A stretch of 64,000 nucleotides of DNA from Lanius collurio. Taxonomy: Eukaryota > Chordata > Aves > Passeriformes > Laniidae. A program made the translations under genes and the position numbers. This document shows, one piece after another, positions 1 to 11,478 of the stretch. Location of the stretch: the NCBI GenBank assembly GCA_020086605.1, contig JACBWW010000049.1, positions 433,052 to 497,051 on the forward strand, written 5' to 3'. Each line of letters starts with the position of its first letter. Positions within the stretch are counted from its first letter, which is position 1. Under the pieces are notes generated by a model. That model made no database searches, was not told the origin of the DNA, and saw nothing but the letters and a program-made list of their open reading frames with translations.

Positions 1-1265
1 TGCCTGGCTCTCCCTCCTTTTATTGAAGATGGGCCTTCCCACAACTGCCCTTTGGGTGGCAATCCCACCAACCCTGGTGCCAGGCTCGGTGCTGGGAAGG
101 GGTCAGGGGCAGCTCTGCTCAGGCCAGTGCCTCGCCTTGCCCTGCCAGCCCAACTGCTGCTCCAGGGCATTGCTGCCAGATTCCCCCCTGGCACAGCCCA
201 GGGCCGGTGGGCACGGACCCGACACAGGGAATTCCCCTTTGCTCAGTGCAGAGAGAGCCGTGCCAGCGCTGCCAGATGGCAGCCATAGCATCCTGAGAGG
301 GCAGCGGGGAATGCCCCGTGAGCAAAGTGTGGGAACCCCTTTCAAGCAGGCAGTGGCATGGCAAAGTGGGCACAGGGAGCATTTGGAAGGGCAGCATGGA
401 GATAATGAAGGGCCAGCCCCGTGATTCGGGTGTGGTTCCAGTGCTCAGGACGTGGTTCCAGTGCTGATTCCCACCTGGCTCTGAACAAGGGGGATGGAGC
501 AAGGCCCTGTGAGGGTCTGGTAGGGGGTCAGGCTGGGATGCAAACATCATTCCAGCAGCCCACAGGTTGGTTGGGGTGGTTGCTCATCTCCTGCTGGGGC
601 TCAGGGGCCTCCTGCTCCCCACATAATCTGTCCCTGCTTCCTGCCTGCCCTTCCAATGTTCCCAGCTCTCCCCTGGGGGAAACTGGAGCTCTTTCAGGCA
701 GAGATGTTGGCACAGAGCAGCTGCTGCTGTCTCAGTCACCATGCACCTACTCCACAGCTAAGCTGACACCCTGTTCCTGCTGTGGCTTGGCTGGTTTATT
801 CCAGGTGGACACTTCTAGCTGAGTTTCTGATGCATGACCATTACCTACCTCCAGAAGAGATCAAAGCCTCCATGTGCTTTGGGCTGGGAATTTAGGATTT
901 CAAGAGACTGGCTCAGCCCCTTGTGTTCTTGTCTTGTTCTTTCCCCCTTTTCTTTCCACCGTGTCCCTCTCCTGCCTTTCCATGGCTCACATCTACCAAG
1001 TGCAGAGCTCAGCTGCAGCACCAAAAATCCCTGCTCCTGACTAGAAAACATCTTCTACTCATCTCTGGAAGTTTTGCAAGTAGTTAAAAGAGAGTAAATG
1101 AGGTCTGAGGCAGAATTCTCTGAGTATCTGAAGTAGGTTTGTTCCCTCACTTGTTTAGCATTGATGAGTGTCTTTAGTAATCCCAAAAAATCATCTGTTC
1201 CTGCTCCTGAGAGGATTCTGGTGCCTGAATTGATTGTTTTCCTTTCCCTTGGCTTGTTTCCCCAG
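1..1265 (+). other. Intron sequence upstream of first visible PLXNA4 exon
   Basis: No plexin-like coding segment, RNA gene or recognisable transposon is visible here. It ends in a good acceptor (polypyrimidine tract then CCCCAG at 1260-1265). Several open frames exist but their translations resemble no known protein and they lack exon-like borders. The exon carrying the third PSI repeat should lie further upstream, outside the window. Confidence 0.7.
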
Positions 1266-1417
1266 ATCAACCCGGTGACGGGCCCCCGTGAGGGAGGCAC
1301 CAAAGTGACCATCCGTGGGGAGAACCTGGGGCTGGAATTCCGGGATATCGCATCCCACGTCAAAGTGGCCGGCGTGGAGTGCAAGCCACTGGTGGAAGGG
1401 TACATCCCAGCAGAGCA
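1266..1417 (+). CDS. PLXNA4: PLXNA4 exon: first IPT/TIG domain in window, N-terminal part
   Basis: 152 nt, starting in phase 0 after TTTCCCCAG and ending with a split codon (CA|G) before GTAAGT. The translation begins [20 protein letters not shown], the classic opening strand of an IPT/TIG immunoglobulin-like fold (P-x-x-G-P-x-x-G-G-T-x-V-T-I-x-G), and ends GYIPAEQ. This is the domain that follows the third PSI repeat in plexin-A extracellular stalks, near residue 860 of the full protein. The stalk positions the Sema domain and supports ring-shaped autoinhibited dimers (family knowledge). The exon is unbroken. Confidence 0.96.
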
Positions 1418-2040
1418 GTAAGTTTGGTGTGTGGCAGAGCAAAGGCCACAGCACTCCTAATGCCATTGCTACCTGTAGGGCGTTCCAAGGGATCCGGCCT
1501 GGGAACTGAGGAATGGAGGAGGATATTCCTCACATCCAGCTCAGGATAATCCATTGATTTAATAATCCATTGATTTAATAATCCATTTATTACTCTGTTT
1601 GGATTGCGTATTTAGGTAATCCTCATGGCAAATGCCCTAAAGTTATCATGTTTTTCACCAAGGAGTCACCTTAAGGTGTTCAATTCCAGTTTGGAGGGTG
1701 GCAATCCTGAAAAGTCTCTTGCTAAGTGCAGGAGTGATCCTTAAACCTTAGAGCTGCCTCCATCACGCCAGGCTGGAGTTCAGAGGGATGGAGCCAGACC
1801 TCAGCCCAGCATTTCTCTGTGAATTTAAGTGGATTTACACCACCTCAGGACTTGTCCCAGCCAGAAGCCACCACTTTCTAAAGAATCACTTAGTCCACAA
1901 TTTGAGTTCTGGATGGGACTGAAGAGGCTGGATCAATCTACACTCCATCCTCCAGCACTGTGGGCTCTGTGCTCCAACTCCATGTTACCAACACCAAACC
2001 ATCCCACAAACTCTGTTCATGGTTGGTGTTCTCCCCTCAG
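1418..2040 (+). other. Intron, 623 bp, with a small 16-bp tandem repeat
   Basis: Starts GTAAGT, ends CCCCTCAG. Positions about 1546-1592 hold two full copies and a partial third of a 16-bp AT-rich unit (AATCCATTGATTTAAT). Nothing else is recognisable. Confidence 0.75.
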
Positions 2041-2158
2041 GATCGTGTGTGAGATGGGGGAGGCCAAGCCCAGCCAGCACGCCGGATTCGTGGAAATCTG
2101 CGTGGCCGAGTGCAAACCAGAATTCATGGCCAGGTCTTCACAGCTCTACTACTTCATG
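2041..2158 (+). CDS. PLXNA4: PLXNA4 exon: IPT/TIG domain, C-terminal part
   Basis: 118 nt; the first base completes the Gln codon of the previous exon and the last codon is ATG, phase 0, before GTAAGT. Translation IVCEMGEAKPSQHAGFVEIC then VAECKPEFMARSSQLYYFM completes the IPT fold. The conserved cysteines (IVCEM, EICVAEC) are those of plexin IPT domains, and YYFM links into the next one. The human protein as I recall it has V and R where this has E and K in the VAECKPEF stretch; this is minor divergence. Confidence 0.96.
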
Positions 2159-5100
2159 GTAAGTTCCTGAAAGATGTTCTGCTTGGCTTTGGTCTCCTTT
2201 GCTCCCTCTGTCCATTGTCCTTCACCATGCTGAGCCTCTGAGCTCTTTGCTGCTGTTCTGGGTGCACCAAATTGTTCATTCCATTTCCTTTCAACATCTT
2301 GTTCCAAGCAAAAATAGCTGGTCTAATTAAAGTTTTAACAATCTAATAATAGTCCAGATTATTAGTCCAGTTACAGTTCTGTGCAACCATGGTCCAAATT
2401 AGTACAGAAAATTCTCATTAATAGTTAAAAGTGCTGTACAGGAAAGGAAATAAAAGAGCTAAAAAAGGGAAAAACTTCCCTAGTATCTGGTTTTTTTTGG
2501 AGTGTGATGCTCCTGCTGCCAGCACCCCTATGGTTGGAGCCACCAGTGTCCTCCAGAAGAAACTTGGGGGTTGCCCCTACTCATTACTACCCCGAGATCT
2601 TCAGCAGCAGGAGTGTGATGGCCTTGATTTGGTTTCTTTCTCCTCACTCTTGGATTCCCCCAAATGTTTCTTCATCCCCTCCATGCCAGGAGCACTGTGA
2701 TGAGGACTGATCCAGCTCGGGTGAGCTGTAGGATGTGACTGGGGTTCAGTGCTGGTGGGCAACTGTTTTGGATGCTCCATGATGAAACAAGAGACACCTG
2801 CGAGCTTGAGCTTCAGTTCAAGTGCAAACACATGTTGTACACTTGTCTTGGGCTTTTTTTCCTCCTTTCTGATGATGTTCCTTGTCCGAGAGACCTGATT
2901 ATTCCTCTAAGGCCCCTTGCTGAGGACATGCAAGCATTGTCTGGCCTTGATCTGTGCAGATCTGTGCAGGTTTGAGATAAGAGGGTCCCTTTGTTCCCAT
3001 CAAAAGCTCTCAACTCCTACAAGGGAATGGGTCTCTTCTGAAATTATTCACATGCCTGAGCATTTTTTTATGGTGAAGGGAACTTGTAATGAATGCAAAT
3101 GTCTTGGATCCCCCCCCTGGAGCTACAGAAATTTCTCTATTCTCTGCTTTCCGATGTCACTCAGGTGTTGCAGTGGCAGGGGCAGAGAAACACCTTGAGA
3201 GAAAGCCCCTACCAGGCAGCCAGAAGGGCTCTTTCCAGGACATTACACTTCAACGTGTCACCTTTGCTACTCTTGGAATTACTGTCTGGTTTTGATCATC
3301 CGTGTCCATCTGTGACAGCTTTTCCCTCTGCTTGGTGCCTTCCCGGCTGCCAGGGCACGAGCACGAAGTCAACAGGGTTTTCTTTGCTCATACCTTGATA
3401 CCTTTGTGCTAGACAAAAAAAAACCCAAAATACAGATACTCTCCAGCCTGCCTATCAAATTCCCTCTGCCATGTCCAGTGTTTTCACAGTTGGAGCTGTG
3501 TTTTTTTGGTTTCCTCAGTTTTTTCTGCCAAGACAGCAGAGATGCTGTTGCAGGAATCTCAACGTGCCTTGGCATCCTGCAGTGGTGCGTGGCAGCTTGA
3601 AGGGAAAGAAGATGTTTGAAAACCAAGGAAGGGCATCACCTGGGACATAAATGTCATTTCCTGACTCACAGCAAATCTTCTGGAAAATTGCTTTTCAAGA
3701 GTTTTGGAGGAAAACTTGGTCAAAGTTGGCCAGAATTGGAAGAGATAATGGTTTGGACTCAACAGAGGATTTCATTCCAGTGTTTTAAGAAAGATGTGGC
3801 TTAGTTTAGAGATGCCAGAGCAGTTCTTCCCCACCTTTCTAACCAGAACTTTTAAATTAAAATAGCTGCCCATTTGTTTTAAACTCATCTGTGATCAAAA
3901 CATGCAAATTGCATTAGAAAGTAAATTAAGCCAAGAGGGAAACAAAACTGAAATTAAATTTATGATGATCTAAATGAATTTTTTTTTTTACAGTTATTCA
4001 CTTTCTTGCTGTGATTATTGCCCCAGCCTTTCAATGAAAAAAATATCACATTCACTTCTCAATTCAGGTGCTGAAGAAAGTTTGCCTTTATTCTGGCTTT
4101 AGATGAAAATATTGTGTCTCAGTGCAGGTGCTGGGGGCTACTCTACATTTCTTCTGATCCTAAAATCTTTGTTTTAGTGAGCATTTCCCACCCATCCCAT
4201 TCATTTTTTCCCCTCTTGCTTCTACTTTGGAATCTCTAGAAAGGGAACCCAGGTGCACAAGCCATGTTTGAGCCACATCTTGCTCTTCCCGTGTTCCCAG
4301 GAGGAATGGAATGGGAACCAAGGTCTTGACAAGCTCCATGGGGTCAGTTTAGACTCAGCTCTGATGGTGCTTCTCTGCAAAACCTATGTGCAGGGGATGC
4401 TGGAGGAAAGAAGGGGTTGGGAGATGAGGAAAGTTGGTAAAATCCTAGAAAGATGCAGAAAATTTCCTGTCCCCTTTCCCTCATTGTCACTCTCCAGCCT
4501 AGCACCAATCCACAGGGCCCTCGTTGCATTTTCCACCACCTTCCACCAGCAAGGAAATGGTGAATAGTCTGGAGTTTTGCTGTGAATGTGCTGTGCAATA
4601 TTTATGAAGGCCACTGTGAATAATTAATGGTTGATCAAAATTTTGAAAGCTGAGCCACAAACCCATTTGTAAGATTGGCCCGAGACACAGCAGAGCTTTG
4701 CCAAGGAACATTTCTGGTGTGGCCTGTGAGGATCCTCAAAAGGCCATGGCTGCTTTATCTACCCCAAGGAGAGGGCAGGGAACCCACCCAGGGGTGGGAC
4801 AAAGGTCTTCTGGGTCTTTAACTCGACTGTTCCTCTATGATTTTTGAATCAGATACTACTGCAGAGCTGTTGTGTAGGTTTGGGGGCCGTTCTCAACCCG
4901 TTTTCTCCCAGCTGGGAGGTCCCCTCCCAGCATCAGCCATCACAGTCAGCAGGAATTTGCACTGGTAGAGGTGTCCATCAACAAGGGAGTTGCCATCAGA
5001 ACTTGAGATGGTACCCAGACTATAAAGGAGTAGCACTGAAGTGCATCTTTTGCATTTCCATACTCTTCCTGCATTTTTTTATCCCATTAAAAGAGAATGG

Positions 5101-5209
5101 TAGAGAATATTCCCAGAAAATCACACTCCAGGCTTGGGGCAGAAGGGCTGGAAAGCTTCCCAGTGGGAAAAGACCTGGGGCTGATGGTCAGCTGTGGCTG
5201 AACATGAGG

Positions 5210-5757
5210 CCAGATGTGTCCAGCTGGGAAAGAGGCCAATGGCACCTGAATTATCTCAGGAACAGTATGGCCAGCAGGACCAGGGCAGTGCCCATCCCAC
5301 TGTGCTGAGACCCCACCTCAAATCCTGGATCCAGGGCAGGGAAGGGAGCTGGGAAGGGTCTGGAGCCCCAGGAGGGGCTGAGGGAGCTGGGAAGGGGCTC
5401 AGCCTGGAGCAAAGGAGGCTCAGGGGGGACCTTGTGGCTCTGCACAAGTCCCTGACAGGAGGGGGCTCAGGGGGGTCGGGCTCTGGGAACAGGGAACAGG
5501 AACAGGAGGAGAGGAAACGGCCTCAAGTTGTGTCAGGTTTGTATTGGATGCTGGGAAAATTCCTTGATGGAAAGGTTGTCAATCACTGACTCAGGCTGCC
5601 ATGGAAGTGGTGGAATCATTGTCCCTGGAAGTGTCCAGGAAACACGAGGATGTGGTGCTCAGAGATGTGCTTTAGTGGTGGATTTGGAAATGCTGGGTTA
5701 ATGCTTGGACTTGCTGATCTCAGGGGTCTTTTCCAACCTCAAAAATTCCATGATTGT
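5210..5757 (+). mobile_element. CR1 LINE fragment, sense, 3' part
   Basis: This is the most complete CR1 in the window, about 550 bp. It includes a degraded end of the reverse-transcriptase ORF (residues SLEQRRLRGDL, with a frame near GDLVALHKSLTGGG) and the 3' UTR ending in TCTTTTCCAACCTCAAAAAT and TTCCATGATTGTGAG. It is 5'-truncated, as usual for CR1. An open frame across 5194-5589 is a relic of this ORF, not a host gene. Confidence 0.85.
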
Positions 5758-6632
5758 GAGTATAAAACCAGCTTCCAAACCACCAGGTGAAAACCAGCCA
5801 GGTTTAAACACAAAAAGTGCCCAGCTCTGACAATAGATTGTTCTACAGAGCTGTGAGCCTGATTTTCCTGTTCTGCCTTTCCTCCAAGAGCTGCATTTTG
5901 AATAGGAGCAAAATGGAAAAATGGAAATCTTGCCGCTGTTTTTCAAAATGATTAAACCAGAGGGGCTGGGAACAGAGGTGGCTCTGTGTGTGTGAGAGTG
6001 GGAGCTGTGGTGTGTGTCAGGTGGTTTTATAAACATGGATTAATGGTCTCCAAAGCTCAATAAGGTGACTGCGTGATGTACCTGCTCGTTCAGAGGAGCT
6101 GAGAGCTTCAAGCACTTGTGTCATCATTCTTAAAGAGAGGGAGAAAGAAATAATCTTCATTTAAATGCATATAGTAGCTTTTCACTTGGGACTGAATGGA
6201 AAGTTTTTCTATTAAAATGCAAATGAAAGAATAAACTGTAACTCCAAATTTCTCCCTGAATATTGATGTCTCCTCTCTGCATTGTGGTAACAGGGTGATC
6301 TGTGCCTTCAGAGGGCGAGTATTTTATCTTGATTTGGGGAAGAAGGGAGGGTAGCAGGGTAAGAAAAAGAGTTTTGAGATTTGGGGCCTCTAAAGGAATT
6401 GTGCACCTTTTCGATATATGAACACAGCACTGTGTCAGGCTTGGAAAAGAGGCTCAGAAAATCAGCAGGAAAGGGGAAAAGGTGCTCAGCTGGGCAGTGC
6501 TGCTTTTGTGGCTGGGGGATTTCAGAGGAAACCTTGACAGGAGCACCAAGCTCTGTCAGTGCTGGACAGTTTGAGGCTGTCTCAACATCCAAATCTGATA
6601 AGAAGAGAAAGATTTAGGGTCATGTGTAGGCA

Positions 6633-6842
6633 TCAGGGCAGGTTCAGGTTGGACATCAGAAGGAATTTCTTCATGGAAATTGAAGTTGAACACTGGAATT
6701 TCACCAGGAGGTGGTGGAGTCCTGTCCCTAGAGGTGTTCAAAGAACAACTGGATGTGCTGTGTTCTGGTTGTCAAGCTGGGGATTGGTCACAACTTGGAT
6801 TTGATGATCTTGGAGGTCTTCTCCAAACTCACTGATTCTGGG
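6633..6842 (+). mobile_element. CR1 fragment, sense, 3' end
   Basis: Starts with the CR1 phrase GGTTGGACATCAGAAGGAA followed by TTTCTTCATGG and ends with TTGGAGGTCTTCTCCAAACT and an ATTCT tail. Severely 5'-truncated and diverged. Confidence 0.75.
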
Positions 6843-6924
6843 ATCTTGTGTAGGAGAGGCAAGAACAAGCTCAGATGCTCTGCTGAGCCACAGCTCTTCT
6901 CCATCCAAGGAGGAATGGCTTCCC

Positions 6925-7148
6925 ACAGCCAGGGGCAGGGTTAGATGGGATATTGGGAAGAAATTTTTCCCTGTGAGAGTTGTGAGGCCAGAGAAGCTGT
7001 GGCTGCCCCATTCCTGGGAATGTCCAAGGCCAGGTTGGATGGGGCTTGGGGCAACCTGGGATAGTGGAAGGTGTCCCTGCCCATGGCTGGGGGTGGGATT
7101 GGATGATCTTTAAGGTGCCTTCCAACCCAAATCATTCTGTCATTCTGA
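6925..7148 (+). mobile_element. CR1 fragment, sense, 3' end
   Basis: Contains GAGAAGCTGTGGCTGCCCCA, then GTGTCCCTGCCCATGG, then GGTGCCTTCCAACCC and a CATTCTGTCATTCTGAG tail: the standard avian CR1 3' UTR. It lies about 80 bp after the previous fragment in the same orientation. It belongs to a different CR1 subfamily, so it is a separate insertion. Confidence 0.85.
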
Positions 7149-7634
7149 GAATCAATAAAGTTGAGTGATCTTTTCAAGACCCAACCATCATTTGTGAGTT
7201 CCACAGTTTGGATCTGGAGATTCCCCATTAAGATCCAATCAAACCAGTTCAAGAGCTGAGTTATCCTGCAGAGCTGGCGTTGTGTGACAGCAAAAAGACC
7301 CCTGAGCTGTGCCAAACAAGCAGTGGAGATGGGACTCAGGTGCTCCAGGCATGGAACCCTTTGTAAGAGTATTTCTGAGTGGGTACAAGGGCAGAACTGA
7401 TTTTGGAGGGGTGAGAACAGACTGAGGTTGGGTCTGAACTCAACTTGGCATTTGAGCAGAGGGTCTCTGACAGGACTGGTGTCACCCCAGAATCCTTTAT
7501 CTGGTGGAAGACATGGCCAACTTCAGAAGTCCTGATTAATCCTTGGGGTGCCTCCCTCTCTCCACCACTAACAGGGGAGGGAAGGTCCCTCTGCTCCTCT
7601 GCTGTGTTTCCAACACCTCCTTTTGCCTCCACAG

Positions 7635-7771
7635 ACTCTGACCCTGTCTGACCTGAAGCCAAAGCGAGGACCAGTGTCGGGTGGCACGCAGGTGACAATC
7701 ACAGGCAACAACCTCAACGCTGGCAGCAATGTCATCGTGACCTTTGGGCGACAGCCCTGCCTCTTCTACAG
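7635..7771 (+). CDS. PLXNA4: PLXNA4 exon: second IPT/TIG domain, N-terminal part
   Basis: 137 nt, phase 0 start after CTCCACAG; ends TTCTACAG before GTACAG, splitting an Arg codon. Translation TLTLSDLKPKRGPVSGGTQV then TITGNNLNAGSNVIVTFGRQPCLFYR shows the IPT signature (KPKRGPVSGGTQVTITG) and the conserved PC motif. It joins seamlessly to YYFM of the previous exon. Confidence 0.96.
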
Positions 7772-9361
7772 GTACAGATGAGCCCTTCCTGCTGCTCATG
7801 TCTGAGTGTGGAAGATTAAATGCCAATTAAAGAGACTTCTCCTGCAGCCCCAACACCCTGTCCCTCAAATGCCTCCTTTGCCCACATCTACTCAGCAACA
7901 GGACTTGTGCATTCTGCACCTTGCACAGCCTTGCTGGGCATGTTTTGGGGAGAGAAAATAGGATTTATTTCATTGTTTTGACTGGTATTTGATGTGCTTT
8001 TTCCCGTGGCCTCTTGTCAAATTTCAGTACAATTCTCCACGGTCCTGCGCTCTGCTACTTGCTCTGGGAGTGTGTCGTTTAAAAGATTCATTTTCATGTC
8101 CCTGCTTTAGTAGAGGTGACAAAGAAAATCTGACAACATCAGTTCGAAGTACTAAACCACCTCCCTTTTATGTCAGAACAGTCCTGTAGTGCTAAGAAAT
8201 GGATGATTTGCAACATTTTAGCTCTGGGTTGGCTCCTGTTCAATCGTGCTTCAGAGAGGCTTAATGTCAGTGTTACCTGCTGGATGTTCCCTGATCCCTG
8301 TGAGAATGAGCCTGAATCCCATTCCCAGGGGCTCCCACAGCTCAAAACCACCCAAGGCAACACATTTTGTTGCCAGTAGCTATGGGGGCTGAAGATGAAG
8401 TTGGCACATTTCTCCCAAATATGTCCTTGGCAGAGGAAGGGCTCATTCACAGGAGACCTGGGAGCACTGCCCTGGGGCAATGCCCTTCCCTCTCCTGGCT
8501 GTGGGGATCCTCTTTAGCTGCCTGTCATGTCTGTGGAGTGATCCAGCATCCAAAATTCAGCAGGGGGAAGTCACAGCTTGTGAGTTGAAATGCCAAGTGG
8601 GAGCTACAGCTGCTTGGAGATGCTCACTGAGGAGCTGAAGAATTTTAGGAGGGATTAAGCACTGTCTTTCAGGGGAATTTGGAGGGCATCTGAGGGTGCA
8701 GTCAGTGAGAGTGACTTACACCCCCATTTGAGGGGTGTAAGATGAGGCTGCATCACAAATCACAGGAGTGGGGAGACTGAGGATGTTTGGGTTTTGACTC
8801 ATTTTGAAAGGAATGCAGACCTGGAGCTGGTCTTGAGCCCTGCCAAAAAGGAGAGATTTATGCAGAATCTTCTTTAAATATAATCCTAAAATGCTTCCCA
8901 CAGTATAAGCACTTCCAAAGGTCCCAGGCACGCTGGAAACTTCACTTAAACAAGGCTTACAGTCCTAACACAAAGTAAACTTTATGATCCCAGACTGCAA
9001 AGCTGAGGTGCAAACACCCCTTTTATGAGCTGCTGCTGCATGTGTCTGCAGGCAGGAAGGAAACAGCCATCAAACAATCACAGAGAAAGACTTCTGGAGA
9101 GAGGCCTGCTTTAGGCTGCCCTTGGGGTTAAGATTTTACTCTGAGACCCAAGAGATGAGGGTTTTATTTAAACCAGTGAAAAGGCAATGCCATTTCCCCA
9201 GACACTGCTACAGGAACATAAATGGCCCACACTGAGTTTCACCTCCTCAGTGCATAGGTTTAGATCACAGGACATAAGAATGAGTAGTTGGGTTCTTTTT
9301 GACACCATTTTATTTTGCTGCTGGCAGCACCTGGTTCACATTTACTTTCTCCTCCCCTCAG
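7772..9361 (+). other. Intron, 1.6 kb
   Basis: GTACAG to CCCCTCAG. No transposon is recognised. A perfect 10-bp inverted repeat with a 7-nt loop occurs at 8715-8741 (listed separately). Confidence 0.7.
8715..8741. repeat. Perfect inverted repeat (10-bp stem, 7-nt loop)
   Basis: CTTACACCCC at 8715-8724 pairs exactly with GGGGTGTAAG at 8732-8741 around a 7-nt loop. Pairing stops at both ends, so it is too short for a microRNA precursor. Function unknown. Confidence 0.8.
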
Positions 9362-9529
9362 GAGATCCACCAAGCACATTGTCTGTAACACCACGGCCTC
9401 CTATGAAGGCTTTGAGAAGGTGAAGGTGTCTGTGAGAGTGGACAAGGCCAAGATCCACCAGGAGCTGCACTATGAATATGTAGAGGATCCCACCATCCTG
9501 AGGATCGAGCCTGAGTGGAGCATCTTCAG
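9362..9529 (+). CDS. PLXNA4: PLXNA4 exon: second IPT/TIG domain, C-terminal part
   Basis: 168 nt; the first base completes Arg and the last two bases (AG) begin a Ser codon before GTGAGC. Translation RSTKHIVCNTTASYEGFEKV then KVSVRVDKAKIHQELHYEYV and EDPTILRIEPEWSIF. The IVCNTT motif and the VEDPTI-RIEPEWSI linker are diagnostic of plexin-A. The TASYEGFEK stretch is the most diverged part relative to the mammalian protein as I recall it. Confidence 0.95.
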
Positions 9530-10741
9530 GTGAGCCTCCCATGGGAGCCCTCTCCCTGTTCCCATGGCTTTTTAAAGGAGCTCTGCTGTGGTACCTTTGA
9601 TCCTTGGTGTAGAAAACTGCTCTCCAAGCATTGTGTCCACCAAGAACTTGAACAGAGATACTTCCCAAAGCCAGGTAGATCCCTCTGGGTGGATTAGAAT
9701 GAAGTGACACTGAATGATCAGTGTTTGTAAATATATAAATGTATATATATAGGTTCATTTTAGAACAGTTTGGTGGCAGAGGAAAGCAGGTATGTGGCCA
9801 TTTTGGTTGTTATTATCACTAGCAAAATGAAAATATAAAAGCCTAAAATCATAAGAAAATGCATAAGAAAGAGAAGGAAAGGATGAGAGTAGAAAGATTG
9901 AACCACTCACAGGCCTCACAAAACTTGGTGGATGCAATTTCGATGTCTGTTGGTTGAAGTGATGGTCACAGATGGATCCATCAGATGATAAGGGGCATCC
10001 CAAAGAAACAAAGAAGAAAATCCCCAGAACACAACCCCTGCTGGGTTTATTTTCACTCAGGTTCAGGTGGGAACGCCTGGGGCCGGGAGTTTCCCACTGA
10101 ATGATGGAAAGTTGTGGGTCAGGGACACCTGGGTGATGGAATGTTGTGGATCAGAGGACACTTTGGGAAGCTTTGACACCTTCTAAGACAGCACAGCTCT
10201 TGCATCAGCCCAGTTGGCTCCATTATGCCCCATCATGGCCCATCAGCAGTGTCAGCACCCTCAGGCTCTGTGTAGATGTCCTGGCACTGCCCGGGCAGGG
10301 GAGTTATCACAGCTGAGTTCACCTGATAAGGACAAAGAGACAAAGTTCCCTCCTCCCACGTTCACCTCTTTCCTCATCTGCTCCAACAGCAGCTGCAGCC
10401 TGGGCTGGGCTGTGCTCACCCTCAGCACCTGGGGGGGCTCTTTGTACCTCAGCAGCTTCCCCTGACCCTTTGAACCACCAGCATCCCAGTGTCTCCTCCA
10501 GTCTTGCCTCTGGATACACCCTTCTCTCTGCACCTGGGATAACTGGACATCTCTCTCTTACCCCAAGTTCTCTCTCTGCACTCCAAATTCCGTTTGTGGG
10601 TGTATTTGGGGAGGGGTGGCTGCGGTGGTGGCAGAGGAGCAGCTGCTTCTTTGCAGTTTGCTACAGTGGGCAAAAGCCCTTCCATGATTTCAGCAACGTT
10701 TAAGCCATGAACCATTTCAGTCTCACACAGTTTGCAAGCTG

Positions 10742-11478
10742 CAATTCCTACATTTCCCACAGCCTTCGTGGACTTGAAATTCCTACATTTCTCACAGCCT
10801 TCATGGACTTGAAATTCCTACATTTCTCACAGCCTTCATGGACTTGAAATTCCTACATTTCCCACAGCCTTCATGGCCTTGAAATTCCTACATTTCCCAC
10901 AGCCTTCATGAACTTGAAATTCCTACATTTCCCACAGCCTTCATGGCCTTGAAATTCCTACATTTCCCACAGCCTTTGTGGACTTGAAATTCCTTCATTT
11001 CCCACAGTCTTTGTGGACTTGAAATTCCTACATTTCTCACAGCCTTCATGGACTTGAAATTCCTTCATTTCCCACAACCTTCATGGACTTGAAATTCCTA
11101 CATTTCTCACAGCCTTCGTGGACTTGAAATTCCTACATTTCTCACAGCCTTCATGGACTTGAAATTCCTACATTTCTCACAGCCTTCATGGACTTGAAAT
11201 TCCTACATTTCCCACAGCCTTCATGGCCTTGAAATTCCTACATTTCCCACAGCCTTCGTGGACTTGAAATTCCTACATTTCCCACAGCCTTCATGGACTT
11301 GAAATTCCTACATTTCTCACAGCCTTCATGGACTTGAAATTCCTACATTTCCCACAGCCTTCGTGGACTTGAAATTCCTACATTTCCCACAGCCTTCATG
11401 GACTTGAAATTCCTACATTTCTCACAGCCTTTGTGGCCTTGAAATTCCTACATTTCCCACAACCTTCATGGCCTTGAG
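10742..11478. repeat. 35-bp minisatellite, about 21 copies
   Basis: A 35-bp unit repeats head to tail over about 737 bp with few substitutions. Each copy contains TTCCTACATTTCCCACAG (or TTTCTCACAG) followed by CCTTCATGGACTTGAAA. Variants are mostly single changes: TTCGTGG or TTTGTGG for TTCATGG, and GGCCTTG for GGACTTG. The low divergence points to recent expansion or homogenisation. Each unit ends in a pyrimidine run plus CACAG, resembling a 3' splice site. The repeats abut with no spacers, so this is not a CRISPR-like array. Confidence 0.95.

Larger units (their letters stand above)
2159..7634 (+). other. Intron, 5.5 kb, with three CR1 fragments
   Basis: Bounded by GTAAGT and CTCCACAG. It contains CR1 fragments at about 5210-5757, 6633-6842 and 6925-7148, listed separately. 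AT-rich unique sequence around 3840-4060 and 6120-6250 contains exact ATGCAAAT octamers (3902-3909 and 6217-6224). No coding sequence supported. Confidence 0.75.

Noticed and set aside
5194..5589. 131-codon plus-strand frame
   Set aside because: Part of a degraded CR1 reverse-transcriptase C-terminus, not a host gene.
10742..11478. CRISPR-like array
   Set aside because: The 35-bp units abut directly with no unique spacers, in a vertebrate intron. It is a minisatellite.
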